This document shows positions 8,574 to 16,190 of a stretch of 64,000 bases of DNA, piece after piece. A program made the position numbers and the translations under genes. Each line of letters starts with the position of its first letter. Positions within the stretch are counted from its first letter, which is position 1. The stretch lies in assembly GCA_002364085.1 (NCBI GenBank), contig DEXK01000021.1, positions 9,982 to 73,981 of the forward strand, read 5' to 3'. The DNA comes from Balneolaceae bacterium UBA3186. Its GTDB lineage: Bacteria > Bacteroidota > Rhodothermia > Balneolales > Balneolaceae. The notes beneath the pieces are model-generated. The model was not told where the DNA came from, made no database searches, and saw nothing but the letters and a program-made list of their open reading frames with translations.

Positions 8574-9162
8574 CTCGGTAAGCTCATATTACAAAGTACA
8601 TTCAAAGATCTATGATCTTACAAGATGGAGTATTTTGTTTGGCCGAGATCGTTTACTTGAAGTAATTCCAACCGATTTCCAACCCGAAAGAGTATTAGAT
8701 CTGGGTTGTGGAACAGGAAAACATCTCGTCAAACTTGCTGAGCGATTTCCTGAGGCCAAGATCATTGGAGTTGATGCCTCTAAAGAAATGCTTAACAAAG
8801 CTTCAGTTAAAATAAAGTCCTTTGATCATATAGAATTAGCTCACACTACCCTCAATACTTTTTTAAACAGCAACAATTCCTTTGATCTTATCGTGTGCTC
8901 TTATTCCCTGACAATGTTCGGAGATGATCACAATTATTTAGAATTGATACACGATTCATTAACACAAAATGGTTTGCTTGCAGTAGTCGATTTCGATCAT
9001 ACTCCTCTAAAAGTTTTTGAACAATGGATGAATCTCAATCATGTAGAAATTTCAGGCAGATTATTCCCCCAACTTAAAAACACTTTTCAAGAAAAGAATT
9101 CGGAAACCAAAAGCTCTTATTTCGGATTATGGAAGTACACATTATTTCTGGGTGGCAAGTGA
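8566..9162 (+). CDS. btaB: BtaB-like SAM-dependent N-methyltransferase
   Basis: 198 aa from the ATG at 8566 (MFDSVSSYYKVHSKIYDLTR). The frame is open to 8530, but that start lies inside btaA. Motif I of class I methyltransferases is VLDLGCGTGKHL (about 43-54), followed by IIGVDASKEML. The N-terminal YDLTRWSILFGRDRL segment resembles BtaB proteins, which trimethylate the amino group of diacylglycerylhomoserine to DGTS. Length fits BtaB (about 200 aa). The 8-nt overlap with btaA implies coupled translation. Another small-molecule methyltransferase is the main alternative. Confidence 0.75.
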   Translation: MFDSVSSYYKVHSKIYDLTRWSILFGRDRLLEVIPTDFQPERVLDLGCGTGKHLVKLAERFPEAKIIGVDASKEMLNKASVKIKSFDHIELAHTTLNTFLNSNNSFDLIVCSYSLTMFGDDHNYLELIHDSLTQNGLLAVVDFDHTPLKVFEQWMNLNHVEISGRLFPQLKNTFQEKNSETKSSYFGLWKYTLFLGGK

Positions 9163-9223
9163 TGGATTGAATTAAATTTTTGTTATCATTGACACGCCCA
9201 AAAAAGCGCTTTCATTTTAATTC

Positions 9224-10408
9224 ATGCAAGAACTACTCACAAATACAAAAACGGCTTTTAAGTATAAATCCACTAAGGATCTAAAACTTGCAAAGTGGAT
9301 CTATGGAATCATGCACCAGTATCCGGATTTGGTATTGAGCATGAGTGAACTAGGAATGTTTGCCGTAGAATGGAAAATTCCATTTGCTGACCAAATAGTT
9401 TATAACACATTCTACAAAGTTTTTTGTGGAGGCAAAGACCTGAAAGATTGTATTCCCGTTGTTGATAATCTTGCTGAATTTGGTGTTGAAACTGTTCTGG
9501 ATTATGGTGCAGAAGCCAAAGACTCTGAAGAGGAATACGAAGCTGTAACGGAAGAGTTTTTAAAAGCTATCCGCTTTGCCGGACGTCGTGCTTCCATTCC
9601 ACTTATAAGCATGAAAATTACAGCACTTGCGGATTTTGAGCTTTTAGAAAAATATAGTAACCCTTCCTCGGTTAAAACACCACTTGAAGTCATTGATTGG
9701 GAACGGGCTAATGCACGGTTCGATCTGATTTGCAAAACAGCTCATGAAAACGGCACCAGTATTTTTGTGGATGCAGAAGAGAGCTGGATTCAAGGCGCTT
9801 TAGATAGCATGGTTTTGGATATGATGAAAAAGTATAATACCAAAGCTCCGATTGTTTACAACACCTATCAGATGTATTTGAAAAGTTCACGAGATCGATT
9901 GATTTCTCATCATCAGGAATTGAAAAAAGCAGGATCGGTTTTAGGAGCAAAGATCGTACGTGGCGCTTACATGGATAAAGAATCTAAACGAGCCAAAGAA
10001 CTTGGCTTGGAAGATCCGGTTTATCCTACAAAAGGTGATACAGATGATGCGTACAATGAAGCCATAATTTACAGTTTCAAGGAGCGGGATAACATGGCTT
10101 TTTGCTGTGCTACTCACAATCGCGAAAGTTGCATCATGCTACTGGAATTGATAAAAGAAAATAAAGTTGAGAATCATCCGAATATCTCGTTTTGCCAGCT
10201 TTACGGAATGAGTGACAATCTGACCTTCAATCTGGCTACTCAGGGCGTCAGAAGCATGAAATATCTACCATACGGTTCTGTTGAAAATACATTCCCCTAC
10301 TTAGTTCGCAGAGCTCATGAAAACACTTCTATCACCAACGACGCTTCTCGTGAATATCTGATGTTAAGCGAAGAACTCGAACGCCGGGAAAAAGCGAAAA
10401 GAAAGTAA
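9224..10408 (+). CDS. Proline dehydrogenase (monofunctional)
   Basis: 394 aa. Oxidises L-proline to pyrroline-5-carboxylate with FAD, passing electrons to the membrane quinone pool. PRODH-barrel motifs are visible: FVDAEESWIQ, VRGAYMDKES, CCATHNRES, FCQLYGMSD and the C-terminal PYGSVENTFPYLVRRAHEN containing the substrate-binding RR pair. There is no fused P5C dehydrogenase or DNA-binding domain, so it is the short PutB/PRODH form, and the partner dehydrogenase must lie outside the window. Probably its own transcription unit. Confidence 0.92.
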   Translation: MQELLTNTKTAFKYKSTKDLKLAKWIYGIMHQYPDLVLSMSELGMFAVEWKIPFADQIVYNTFYKVFCGGKDLKDCIPVVDNLAEFGVETVLDYGAEAKDSEEEYEAVTEEFLKAIRFAGRRASIPLISMKITALADFELLEKYSNPSSVKTPLEVIDWERANARFDLICKTAHENGTSIFVDAEESWIQGALDSMVLDMMKKYNTKAPIVYNTYQMYLKSSRDRLISHHQELKKAGSVLGAKIVRGAYMDKESKRAKELGLEDPVYPTKGDTDDAYNEAIIYSFKERDNMAFCCATHNRESCIMLLELIKENKVENHPNISFCQLYGMSDNLTFNLATQGVRSMKYLPYGSVENTFPYLVRRAHENTSITNDASREYLMLSEELERREKAKRK

Positions 10409-10662
10409 GTAAATAGAATATTGAATATTGAACAAGGAATATTCAATGATGAGTTTTAGTGATGCAGGATGTCATCCTTAGCACACCTGTGAAGGATCTA
10501 TACAATCATTTACTAAACCAACTCTTATAGTTCAATATTCTGATGTCTGGCACTCACCGTGTATTGACAAAATTTTAGTTTATTTACTTATATTAATTTT
10601 CTTATTTCAATAATTGGGTTGGCTTATCAGCCACCCACTCTTTACACTATTAATCCGAAATA
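10409..10662. other. Intergenic region with repeat fragments and possible promoter
   Basis: No gene seen. It starts with an AATATTGAATATTGAAC-type AT repeat (10417-10450) like those at 12611-12650 and 14361-14400. A sigma70-like pair, TTGACA (10564-10569) and TATATT (10589-10594), lies 19 nt apart upstream of the next gene. A hairpin with GGG..TGGCT-TATC-AGCCA-CCC (10616-10636, one bulged T) sits 26 nt before the ATG at 10663 and would be in its 5' leader. Confidence 0.4.
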
Positions 10663-11154
10663 ATGAAGTTCTTTAAGTACACACTCCTTTTTCTGCTAGG
10701 AACTCTGATTCTGAATACAATAAGTTGGTATTTCATTGGCAAAGAAAATGTTCTAAAAACTTCACTTAGCTTCTTCCATCAAGATGAACAATATTCTCCT
10801 ATCGATACACTATTTATCTACTCTGGTTACCTCGGCCCTAGTGATTTAGAGATATACGGAGATATTAGTGGAATTAAAGAGTCATTTAGAAATAATTTTT
10901 TAGCGAACCTTAAAATTTCTAGTAACGCAAATAAAGTTCAATACATTAACTCAACGGGAGAAATTTTTTCAGAACTATCCGATGGCAATATTAATTTTTT
11001 AGTAAACATTGATTATAGATATCTCTTCAGCGCTGAGATTTATGTTGGGGTAGTTACTTCCGAATGGTATGTTGCCGAATATAAACAAGAATATGTTTGG
11101 TTTTTTGGCTGGTGGCAATTGAAAGAGTCTGAAATTGGCTGGCCTGCAGTATAA
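10663..11154 (+). CDS. Hypothetical protein with N-terminal membrane helix
   Basis: 163 aa, family not recognised. One hydrophobic helix at about 5-27 (YTLLFLLGTLILNTISWYFI) after MKFFK could be an uncleaved anchor or signal peptide. The rest is a soluble, aromatic-rich domain (DTLFIYSGYLGPSDLEIYGD near residue 46; many W and Y near the end). It is probably exposed to the periplasm. It lies at the start of the 10.4-14.4 kb accessory stretch of AT-rich unrecognised genes separated by repeats. The ORF has coding-like composition and a plausible leader. Confidence 0.5.
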   Translation: MKFFKYTLLFLLGTLILNTISWYFIGKENVLKTSLSFFHQDEQYSPIDTLFIYSGYLGPSDLEIYGDISGIKESFRNNFLANLKISSNANKVQYINSTGEIFSELSDGNINFLVNIDYRYLFSAEIYVGVVTSEWYVAEYKQEYVWFFGWWQLKESEIGWPAV

Positions 11155-11176
11155 GAAAAGTCTACTCTTTCCAAAC

Positions 11177-11215
11177 TTGGCGAAAGCGTCTCACTTGCGC
11201 CCTCTTAAATATCTG
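11177..11215. repeat. Intergenic repeat unit (GCGAAAGCGTCTC family), copy 1
   Basis: TTGGCGAAAGCGTCTCACTT followed by GCGC, then an AT-rich tail with ATCTGGGT. Related units occur at 12667-12743 and 13492-13566 (TAGCAAAAGGGTCTCGCTTG and TAGCGAAAGCGTCTCACATG). It sits in the 91-nt gap between two hypothetical genes. Confidence 0.6.
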
Positions 11216-11245
11216 GGTTAATACACTCTATTTATCATCTAAACT

Positions 11246-11551
11246 ATGGAAACATTCTTTTCTTTATTCTTCCTATCAAGTCCTATTCTATGGGTATTTA
11301 GTTTGATAATATTGAAAGACTGGAAGCACTTCTGGAAATTCTTATTTGCTAACCTATTTATTTTAGCATGCTATTACTACATCATATTATATACAAGGTT
11401 GATTGATTTAGGACATGATGAATACGGACTTGTTGCAATAGGAGCTTTTTTGTTTACTATTTCTATCCATGTGTTACTTGGATTTTTATTTGCAATGACA
11501 TACAAATTTCGAAAGGCCTCATCTCATAGCTTTAATCCGGAAGATTCTTAA
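11246..11551 (+). CDS. Hypothetical small integral membrane protein
   Basis: 101 aa, not recognised. Three hydrophobic segments are apparent: about 3-23 (FFSLFFLSSPILWVFSLIIL), 31-50 (FANLFILACYYYIILY) and 64-86 (GAFLFTISIHVLLGFLFAM). A polar C-tail follows. Likely a small inner-membrane protein. No partner can be deduced from context. Confidence 0.5.
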   Translation: METFFSLFFLSSPILWVFSLIILKDWKHFWKFLFANLFILACYYYIILYTRLIDLGHDEYGLVAIGAFLFTISIHVLLGFLFAMTYKFRKASSHSFNPEDS

Positions 11552-11604
11552 CTGATTTTATTTATCTTGGAAAAGATGGACTCTCATTAAAAATTTGCTC
11601 TTAA

Positions 11605-12525
11605 GTGAAGAAAATTATTGCAATATTTTATGTTCTTATTCTGAGTATGAGTGCTTATTCCCAAGATACTTTTATAACCGAAGGAATAGTCATCGATATG
11701 TATGATTCAACATCTCTTCCATTTGCACCGATATTTTCTGATTCAGTACTTATAGCCCGAACAGATTCTTCTGGTAGGTTTCATATTGAATTAACCCAAA
11801 AACCCGAATTTTTGACTTTCGGATTCATAGGATATGTTCAAAGGAAAGTGCCTATTGATTCATCTGGTTTTTATACTATAAAATTAAAAAGTGTTGTAAC
11901 AAGACATTTCTATGACAGTCAAAAAATTATTTTGGGAAGTGATTACCAGTTCAATAATCAAGCTATAGGTGGTTATTTTCACTTTAGTACACCCTTCATT
12001 TTTGATCAATATTTATTGAAAGTTAATTTCAATGGGTATACAAATTTCTCATCCTATGACTTTATCGAAATACAGAGCGATATAGATTACTTAGTTTCCA
12101 GATCAAAATTCGTTTTATCAATAAATTTAAATTATCTGCATTTGACTTCAGATAAGTTTACAATCGAAGAACAATCTATTGGTTCTGATCTCTATTTTGG
12201 TATTCCAATGAAATTTTTGATTGGTTTAAGTGAAATCAGCTATACAGAGAACCTAACTAATTTTAATAGAATTGGTTTTACAGGTGGTCTACAAAGATAT
12301 TTTTATCAAATCAGGTCAGATATCAAATTTAGTGTAACCAAATACGGTAGTGCTTTTGCATATAATTCCGAATTATCGTCGAATTTATATAAAACTAGAA
12401 AATTCTATAACGATATAGATTCTTTTATCAGTTTTAGAAAAATTGAATCTTATAAAGAAATCACTATTGGTTTAAGATATAGGTTCACTTACCATCAAAA
12501 CCACGAAAGAATAAACAGTTATTAA
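11605..12525 (+). CDS. Secreted protein with carboxypeptidase-regulatory-like domain and probable outer-membrane barrel
   Basis: 306 aa, GTG start at 11605. A signal peptide (KKIIAIFYVLILSMSAYSQ) is followed at about 24-95 by a segment like CarboxypepD_reg domains: EGIVIDMYDSTSLPFAPI, then ARTDSSGRFHIEL and LTFGFIGYVQRKV. From about 110 onward alternating polar/aromatic strands (e.g. YFHFSTPFIFDQYLLKVNF) suggest a small beta-barrel. It resembles other Bacteroidota outer-membrane proteins that begin with this plug-like domain but is much shorter than TonB-dependent receptors. Function unknown. Confidence 0.55.
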   Translation: MKKIIAIFYVLILSMSAYSQDTFITEGIVIDMYDSTSLPFAPIFSDSVLIARTDSSGRFHIELTQKPEFLTFGFIGYVQRKVPIDSSGFYTIKLKSVVTRHFYDSQKIILGSDYQFNNQAIGGYFHFSTPFIFDQYLLKVNFNGYTNFSSYDFIEIQSDIDYLVSRSKFVLSINLNYLHLTSDKFTIEEQSIGSDLYFGIPMKFLIGLSEISYTENLTNFNRIGFTGGLQRYFYQIRSDIKFSVTKYGSAFAYNSELSSNLYKTRKFYNDIDSFISFRKIESYKEITIGLRYRFTYHQNHERINSY

Positions 12526-12550
12526 GTACTAGATTAAGTAGAAAATTATA

Positions 12551-12659
12551 CTGTGCAGATTCTTCAGCAGTAGCCTCAGAATGACTTCCTAGCCTAAACC
12601 TAGCCACACTTCAATATTGAATATTCCTTAATCGATATTCAATATTCAAACACCTAGCC
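12551..12659. repeat. ~108-bp intergenic direct repeat, copy 1
   Basis: Almost identical to 14301-14408: CTGTGCAGAT, CAGTAGCCTCAGAATGACTT, CCTAGCCTAAACCTAGCCAC, then an ATATTGAATATTCC palindromic stretch and CCTAGCC. Differences are a few substitutions and a short indel in the AT-rich part. No ORF. It lies in the 12526-12801 intergenic gap between convergent hypothetical genes. Confidence 0.8.
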
Positions 12660-12666
12660 CACCAAC

Positions 12667-12743
12667 CTAGCAAAAGGGTCTCGCTTGCGCTTTTTCTTAT
12701 TTATTTCTGGGTCAAAAGACGAAGTTTTCTCCAATTGTTCTGA
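12667..12743. repeat. Intergenic repeat unit (GCGAAAGCGTCTC family), copy 2
   Basis: CTAGCAAAAGGGTCTCGCTT followed by GCGC, an AT-rich middle, and GTTTTCTCCAATTGTTCTGA at the end. It matches the arrangement at 13492-13566 over its whole length, with scattered substitutions. Confidence 0.7.
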
Positions 12744-12801
12744 ATGAATAAAACATACGAAAGAAATACTACCTAACTTTCATTCATTTTAATTTGAGCT
12801 G

Positions 12802-13353
12802 TTATTTAGGATATCTGAAATGATAGTTAAACGAGACTGGATATTCGGCATATTCTTTTGAAAGTACTTTGATCATATACTCTCCTACAAATGGAATTGC
12901 ATTTAAACCTCGATTAAGACCTACTTCATAATAAAGAGTATCATTTTTCAATTCCAAGGTTTGTTTATAAACATATACTGGACTACCCTGAATTGATGTT
13001 ATTCCACCTATTATGAATTCTTTTTGAAAGTCAATATTAACAGAATCATTGCAATTAATTATTTTTCCAAATTCAAAATCATTATCAAGTTTTAGCTTCA
13101 CAGCAAATAAGTTCTCACTGTCAAATGGTATCTCTATTTTCGATCGATCGTATTCGCATTTATCAACAATTTCAAAGGTTTCATCTTCTTTAATGCTAAT
13201 AAACGCTCTAAGAACCTCAAAAGGAATTTCTATTTCTTCGATTTCAGGGTATGTGCTGCAATTGCTGCTTAACAGGAATGGAATGAGTAGAATCAGGACA
13301 AGTAAAACTTGCCAGTATCTAAAACGATTTGATCTGATGTTTTCTAATTCCAT
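12802..13353 (-). CDS. Hypothetical secreted or membrane-anchored protein
   Basis: 183 aa, not recognised. One hydrophobic segment at about 15-30 (WQVLLVLILLIPFLLSS) precedes NCS. The N before the Cys makes this a poor lipobox, so it could be a signal peptide, an anchor or an atypical lipoprotein. The remainder is acidic and beta-rich (FEIVDKCEYDRSKIEI; YYEVGLNRGLNAIPF). It is the only minus-strand gene in the accessory stretch and is flanked by repeat copies on both sides. Confidence 0.5.
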   Translation of the reverse strand: MELENIRSNRFRYWQVLLVLILLIPFLLSSNCSTYPEIEEIEIPFEVLRAFISIKEDETFEIVDKCEYDRSKIEIPFDSENLFAVKLKLDNDFEFGKIINCNDSVNIDFQKEFIIGGITSIQGSPVYVYKQTLELKNDTLYYEVGLNRGLNAIPFVGEYMIKVLSKEYAEYPVSFNYHFRYPK

Positions 13354-13703
13354 AAGCTTCTCACATATCTTAAAAGTATAAGATTTCCCTAAGTGCTCGA
13401 TAAGTAACGCTCATATTTAGAAAATAGCATATGGTTTAGTTGGATCAAAATGTGAGTAGTCTTCATGAGCCACTGTTCTATATCCACAAATCTAGCGAAA
13501 GCGTCTCACATGCGCATTTTCTTTTTTATATCTATTAAAAGGCTGAGTTTTCTCCAATTGCTCTGAACTAAACTGTGCAGAATCTTATCTAGAATAATCC
13601 GAAAGAAGAAACGTTAATTTTATAAGCCATTGAATATTCTAAGTTTCTTCTTATTCTCATTAACACTTATTTGTTATATTTTAATAAGAAAATTATTCTT
13701 CTT
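13354..13703. other. 350-nt intergenic region containing repeat copies
   Basis: Between divergent hypothetical genes. It holds the third GCGAAAGCGTCTC-type unit (13492-13566) and, directly after it, CTGAACTAAACTGTGCAGA, which is also found at the start of the repeat at 14291-14310. No gene is seen; a TTG-initiated extension of the next ORF to 13671 lacks support. Confidence 0.5.
13492..13566. repeat. Intergenic repeat unit (GCGAAAGCGTCTC family), copy 3
   Basis: CTAGCGAAAGCGTCTCACAT followed by GCGC, AT-rich spacer, then GTTTTCTCCAATTGCTCTGA. Same order of blocks as 12667-12743. Confidence 0.7.
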
Positions 13704-14258
13704 ATGACATACAAACTCACTTCAAAAAAGGTAATTTTTATTCTATTAATAGTAATTATAGGTGGTTGTAACATTTTTGGTGTAAGTGATTTAGAAAAAG
13801 GGACGTTTCATGCATTTATGGAGGGTGATGAAAGCAAAACTTTTCATGGAGAAGCAGTCTTTGAAGCAATTACCTATTGGTTAGAACCCAACTATCTTTT
13901 TGTTCTTAGAGATTATTCACAAACTAATTACAAAACAATTACTTTCTGGAGAACGCCTATACTTAAGAAAGGTACTTATGATATAGGAAATCATAATAAT
14001 CCTGATGAAGTTAATTCAGATATGATTCTTGTTGATTATTCTGAATTTAACATAGAGAATGATCATAGACAGAAATATTATTCTAAAGGAGGAATTTTAA
14101 AAGTTACATCTGTAAGTAAAAATTCTTTTACAGGATCTTTTAATCTAGAATTATTTCGAAATATTAATGGTCTGGAAGAGATTATTGATACAAAAGAAAT
14201 CATACTTTATGGTACTTTTCATGCAGAACGAGGAGACACAGGTTATACCATTTTCTAA
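13704..14258 (+). CDS. Hypothetical lipoprotein
   Basis: 184 aa from the ATG at 13704, chosen because it gives a proper lipoprotein signal: MTYKLTSKKVIFILLIVIIG followed by GC (lipobox IGGC). A TTG 33 nt upstream would add 11 residues. The mature part is beta-rich with GTFHAFMEGDESKTFHGEAV and a final GTFHAERGDTG, a repeated G-T-F-H-A block suggesting two similar strands or a small beta-sandwich. Not recognised further. It is flanked by intergenic repeats. Confidence 0.55.
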   Translation: MTYKLTSKKVIFILLIVIIGGCNIFGVSDLEKGTFHAFMEGDESKTFHGEAVFEAITYWLEPNYLFVLRDYSQTNYKTITFWRTPILKKGTYDIGNHNNPDEVNSDMILVDYSEFNIENDHRQKYYSKGGILKVTSVSKNSFTGSFNLELFRNINGLEEIIDTKEIILYGTFHAERGDTGYTIF

Positions 14259-14300
14259 GCTTCTATCAACAGTTCTTTATACTGAAGTTCCTGAACTAAA

Positions 14301-14408
14301 CTGTGCAGATACTTCGGCAGTAGCCTCAGAATGACTTCCTAGCCTAAACCTAGCCACACTTCAATATTGAATATTCCTTGTTCAATATTCAATATTCAAA
14401 CCTCTAGC
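14301..14408. repeat. ~108-bp intergenic direct repeat, copy 2
   Basis: Near-identical to 12551-12659. The end overlaps the last codons of the ABC transporter gene on the minus strand, so the repeat abuts or slightly enters that reading frame. Confidence 0.8.
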
Positions 14409-16179
14409 CTTCTACAAGCTGATCTTTATACTGTAATTCGTAGAGTTTTTTATACAGGCCGTTTTCTTGTATGATCAATTCCTGATGAGAACCGGATTCT
14501 CTGATCACTCCTTTGTGCATAACCAGAATTTTGTCTGCTCCCTGAATGGTAGAAAGTCGGTGAGCTACTACAATGGATGTTCTCCCCTTCATCATTTTAT
14601 CACTGGCTGCGGTAACCAAAGATTCCGTTTCGGAATCCACACTGGAAGTGGCTTCATCCAGTATTAATATCTGAGGATTGTAGACCAAAGCGCGAACGAA
14701 ACATATCAGCTGTTTTTGTCCCATAGAAAGTGAAGCACCACGTTCACGAAGTTTGTAATCGTAAGTTCCTTTCAGTTTTTCTATAAAGCGATGCGCTTCC
14801 ACTTTATGAGCGGCTTCGATCACTTCTTCCCTGCTAATATCAGGATTTCCCAAAGTGATATTTTCTAAAATCGTACCTGAGAACAATGCGTTATCTTGCA
14901 ATACCAATCCAAAATTAGATCGAAGTTCATTCAAACTCAGATCTCGAATATCAATCCCATCGAGTTTTATACTTCCTTTCTGGATGTCATAAAATCGCAG
15001 TAATAAATTAATAATGGTAGTCTTCCCTGCTCCCGTTGCTCCGACAATAGCGATGGTTTCTCCTTCATTGGCGGTAAAAGAAACGTCTTTGAGAATTTGT
15101 TCACCATCTTCATTGTATTTGAACCACACATTTTCAAAAGTGATCTGACCTTTGGGATCAGAAATGGTTTTGGGTTCATCCGGTTCCTGAACTTCTGTTT
15201 CAATATCCATTACATTGAAAATTCTTTCCGAAGAAGCTAACGCAGATTGAAGTGTGTTGAACTTTTCGGAAAGTCCACGGATCGGCATAAAAAACTGTCT
15301 TGAATATTGAATAAAAGCCAAAAGTACTCCAAAGGTTACTCCTCCCATCAACGCACGACCTCCGCCGTACCAAACAACCAACGCCATTGCAAAACTTGCC
15401 ATCATTTCAACCAAAGGCCAAAAAATGGAGAAGTAGAAAATCGTTTCAATATGGGCTTTTCGGTGAGCTGCATTAATATCTTTGAATTTATCGTGCTGCT
15501 TTTTTTCTCTGTTAAACAGCTGAACAATATCCATTCCGTTGATATGCTCCTGAACAAAAGAGTTTAATCGAGCAATTTGATCTCTAACTTCCAAAAAAGA
15601 GATCCTAACTTTGTTCTTGAACCAGAACGTAGCGTAAAACAAAAATGGTAAGATCGCGATGGTAACCAAAGTAAGTTCCCAACTCATGCTGAACATAAAA
15701 TACAGTATGAATATGATCCGGAAGCAATCCCCAATAATGGCTACCACACCATCAGAGAGAAGTTCGCTAAGCGCCTCAATATCACTGGTGGTTCTTGTGA
15801 TGAGTTTACCGATGGGATTCTTATCGAAAAATTGAACGTTTAAATGCTGAATCTTCTTGAAAACGGCGTTTCTAAGTGAGAATAATGATCCCTGTCCAAA
15901 CCATCGCGTGATGTATGTATTGATAACCTGAAGAACAAACTCACCGATCTGAGCCAGGAAAAGCAATCCAATGATCTTAAGTAATCCTTCCAGATCTTTG
16001 AACGCTATATAATCATCAACAGCAATTTGAGTAAGTTTGGGGCGTACCGTACCCAAGAAGGCTGCTGTTAGCGTCAAAGCTATGGCAAGCACTACAAACC
16101 ATCGGTATGGTTCTATATAAAAATAAAGCCGCCGAATTAATCTTCTATCGACGGCCTTTTTAGTTTCTTTCTTACCCAA
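14404..16179 (-). CDS. ABC exporter half-transporter, catalytically competent subunit (BmrD/TM288-like)
   Basis: 591 aa, TTG start 11 nt after the rnz stop. Six-helix exporter domain (about 20-310) fused to an ATPase domain (about 345-585). Walker A VGATGAGKTT (379-388), Walker B ILILDE with catalytic Glu509, and switch His540 are intact. The signature reads LSMGQ (484-488) rather than LSGGQ. The other subunit (17471-19276) has the complementary defect. In heterodimeric exporters such as TM287/288 and BmrCD, one ATP site is built from the Asp-containing Walker B of one chain and the degenerate signature of the other; this pair fits exactly. Substrate (drug, lipid or peptide) cannot be told. 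Confidence 0.88.
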   Translation of the reverse strand: MGKKETKKAVDRRLIRRLYFYIEPYRWFVVLAIALTLTAAFLGTVRPKLTQIAVDDYIAFKDLEGLLKIIGLLFLAQIGEFVLQVINTYITRWFGQGSLFSLRNAVFKKIQHLNVQFFDKNPIGKLITRTTSDIEALSELLSDGVVAIIGDCFRIIFILYFMFSMSWELTLVTIAILPFLFYATFWFKNKVRISFLEVRDQIARLNSFVQEHINGMDIVQLFNREKKQHDKFKDINAAHRKAHIETIFYFSIFWPLVEMMASFAMALVVWYGGGRALMGGVTFGVLLAFIQYSRQFFMPIRGLSEKFNTLQSALASSERIFNVMDIETEVQEPDEPKTISDPKGQITFENVWFKYNEDGEQILKDVSFTANEGETIAIVGATGAGKTTIINLLLRFYDIQKGSIKLDGIDIRDLSLNELRSNFGLVLQDNALFSGTILENITLGNPDISREEVIEAAHKVEAHRFIEKLKGTYDYKLRERGASLSMGQKQLICFVRALVYNPQILILDEATSSVDSETESLVTAASDKMMKGRTSIVVAHRLSTIQGADKILVMHKGVIRESGSHQELIIQENGLYKKLYELQYKDQLVEG

Positions 16180-16190
16180 TGCGTTTCAAT

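Noticed and set aside
12802..13353. Firm lipoprotein call for the minus-strand hypothetical protein
   Set aside because: The residue before the Cys is Asn (SSNC), outside the usual lipobox, so only a secreted or anchored protein is claimed.
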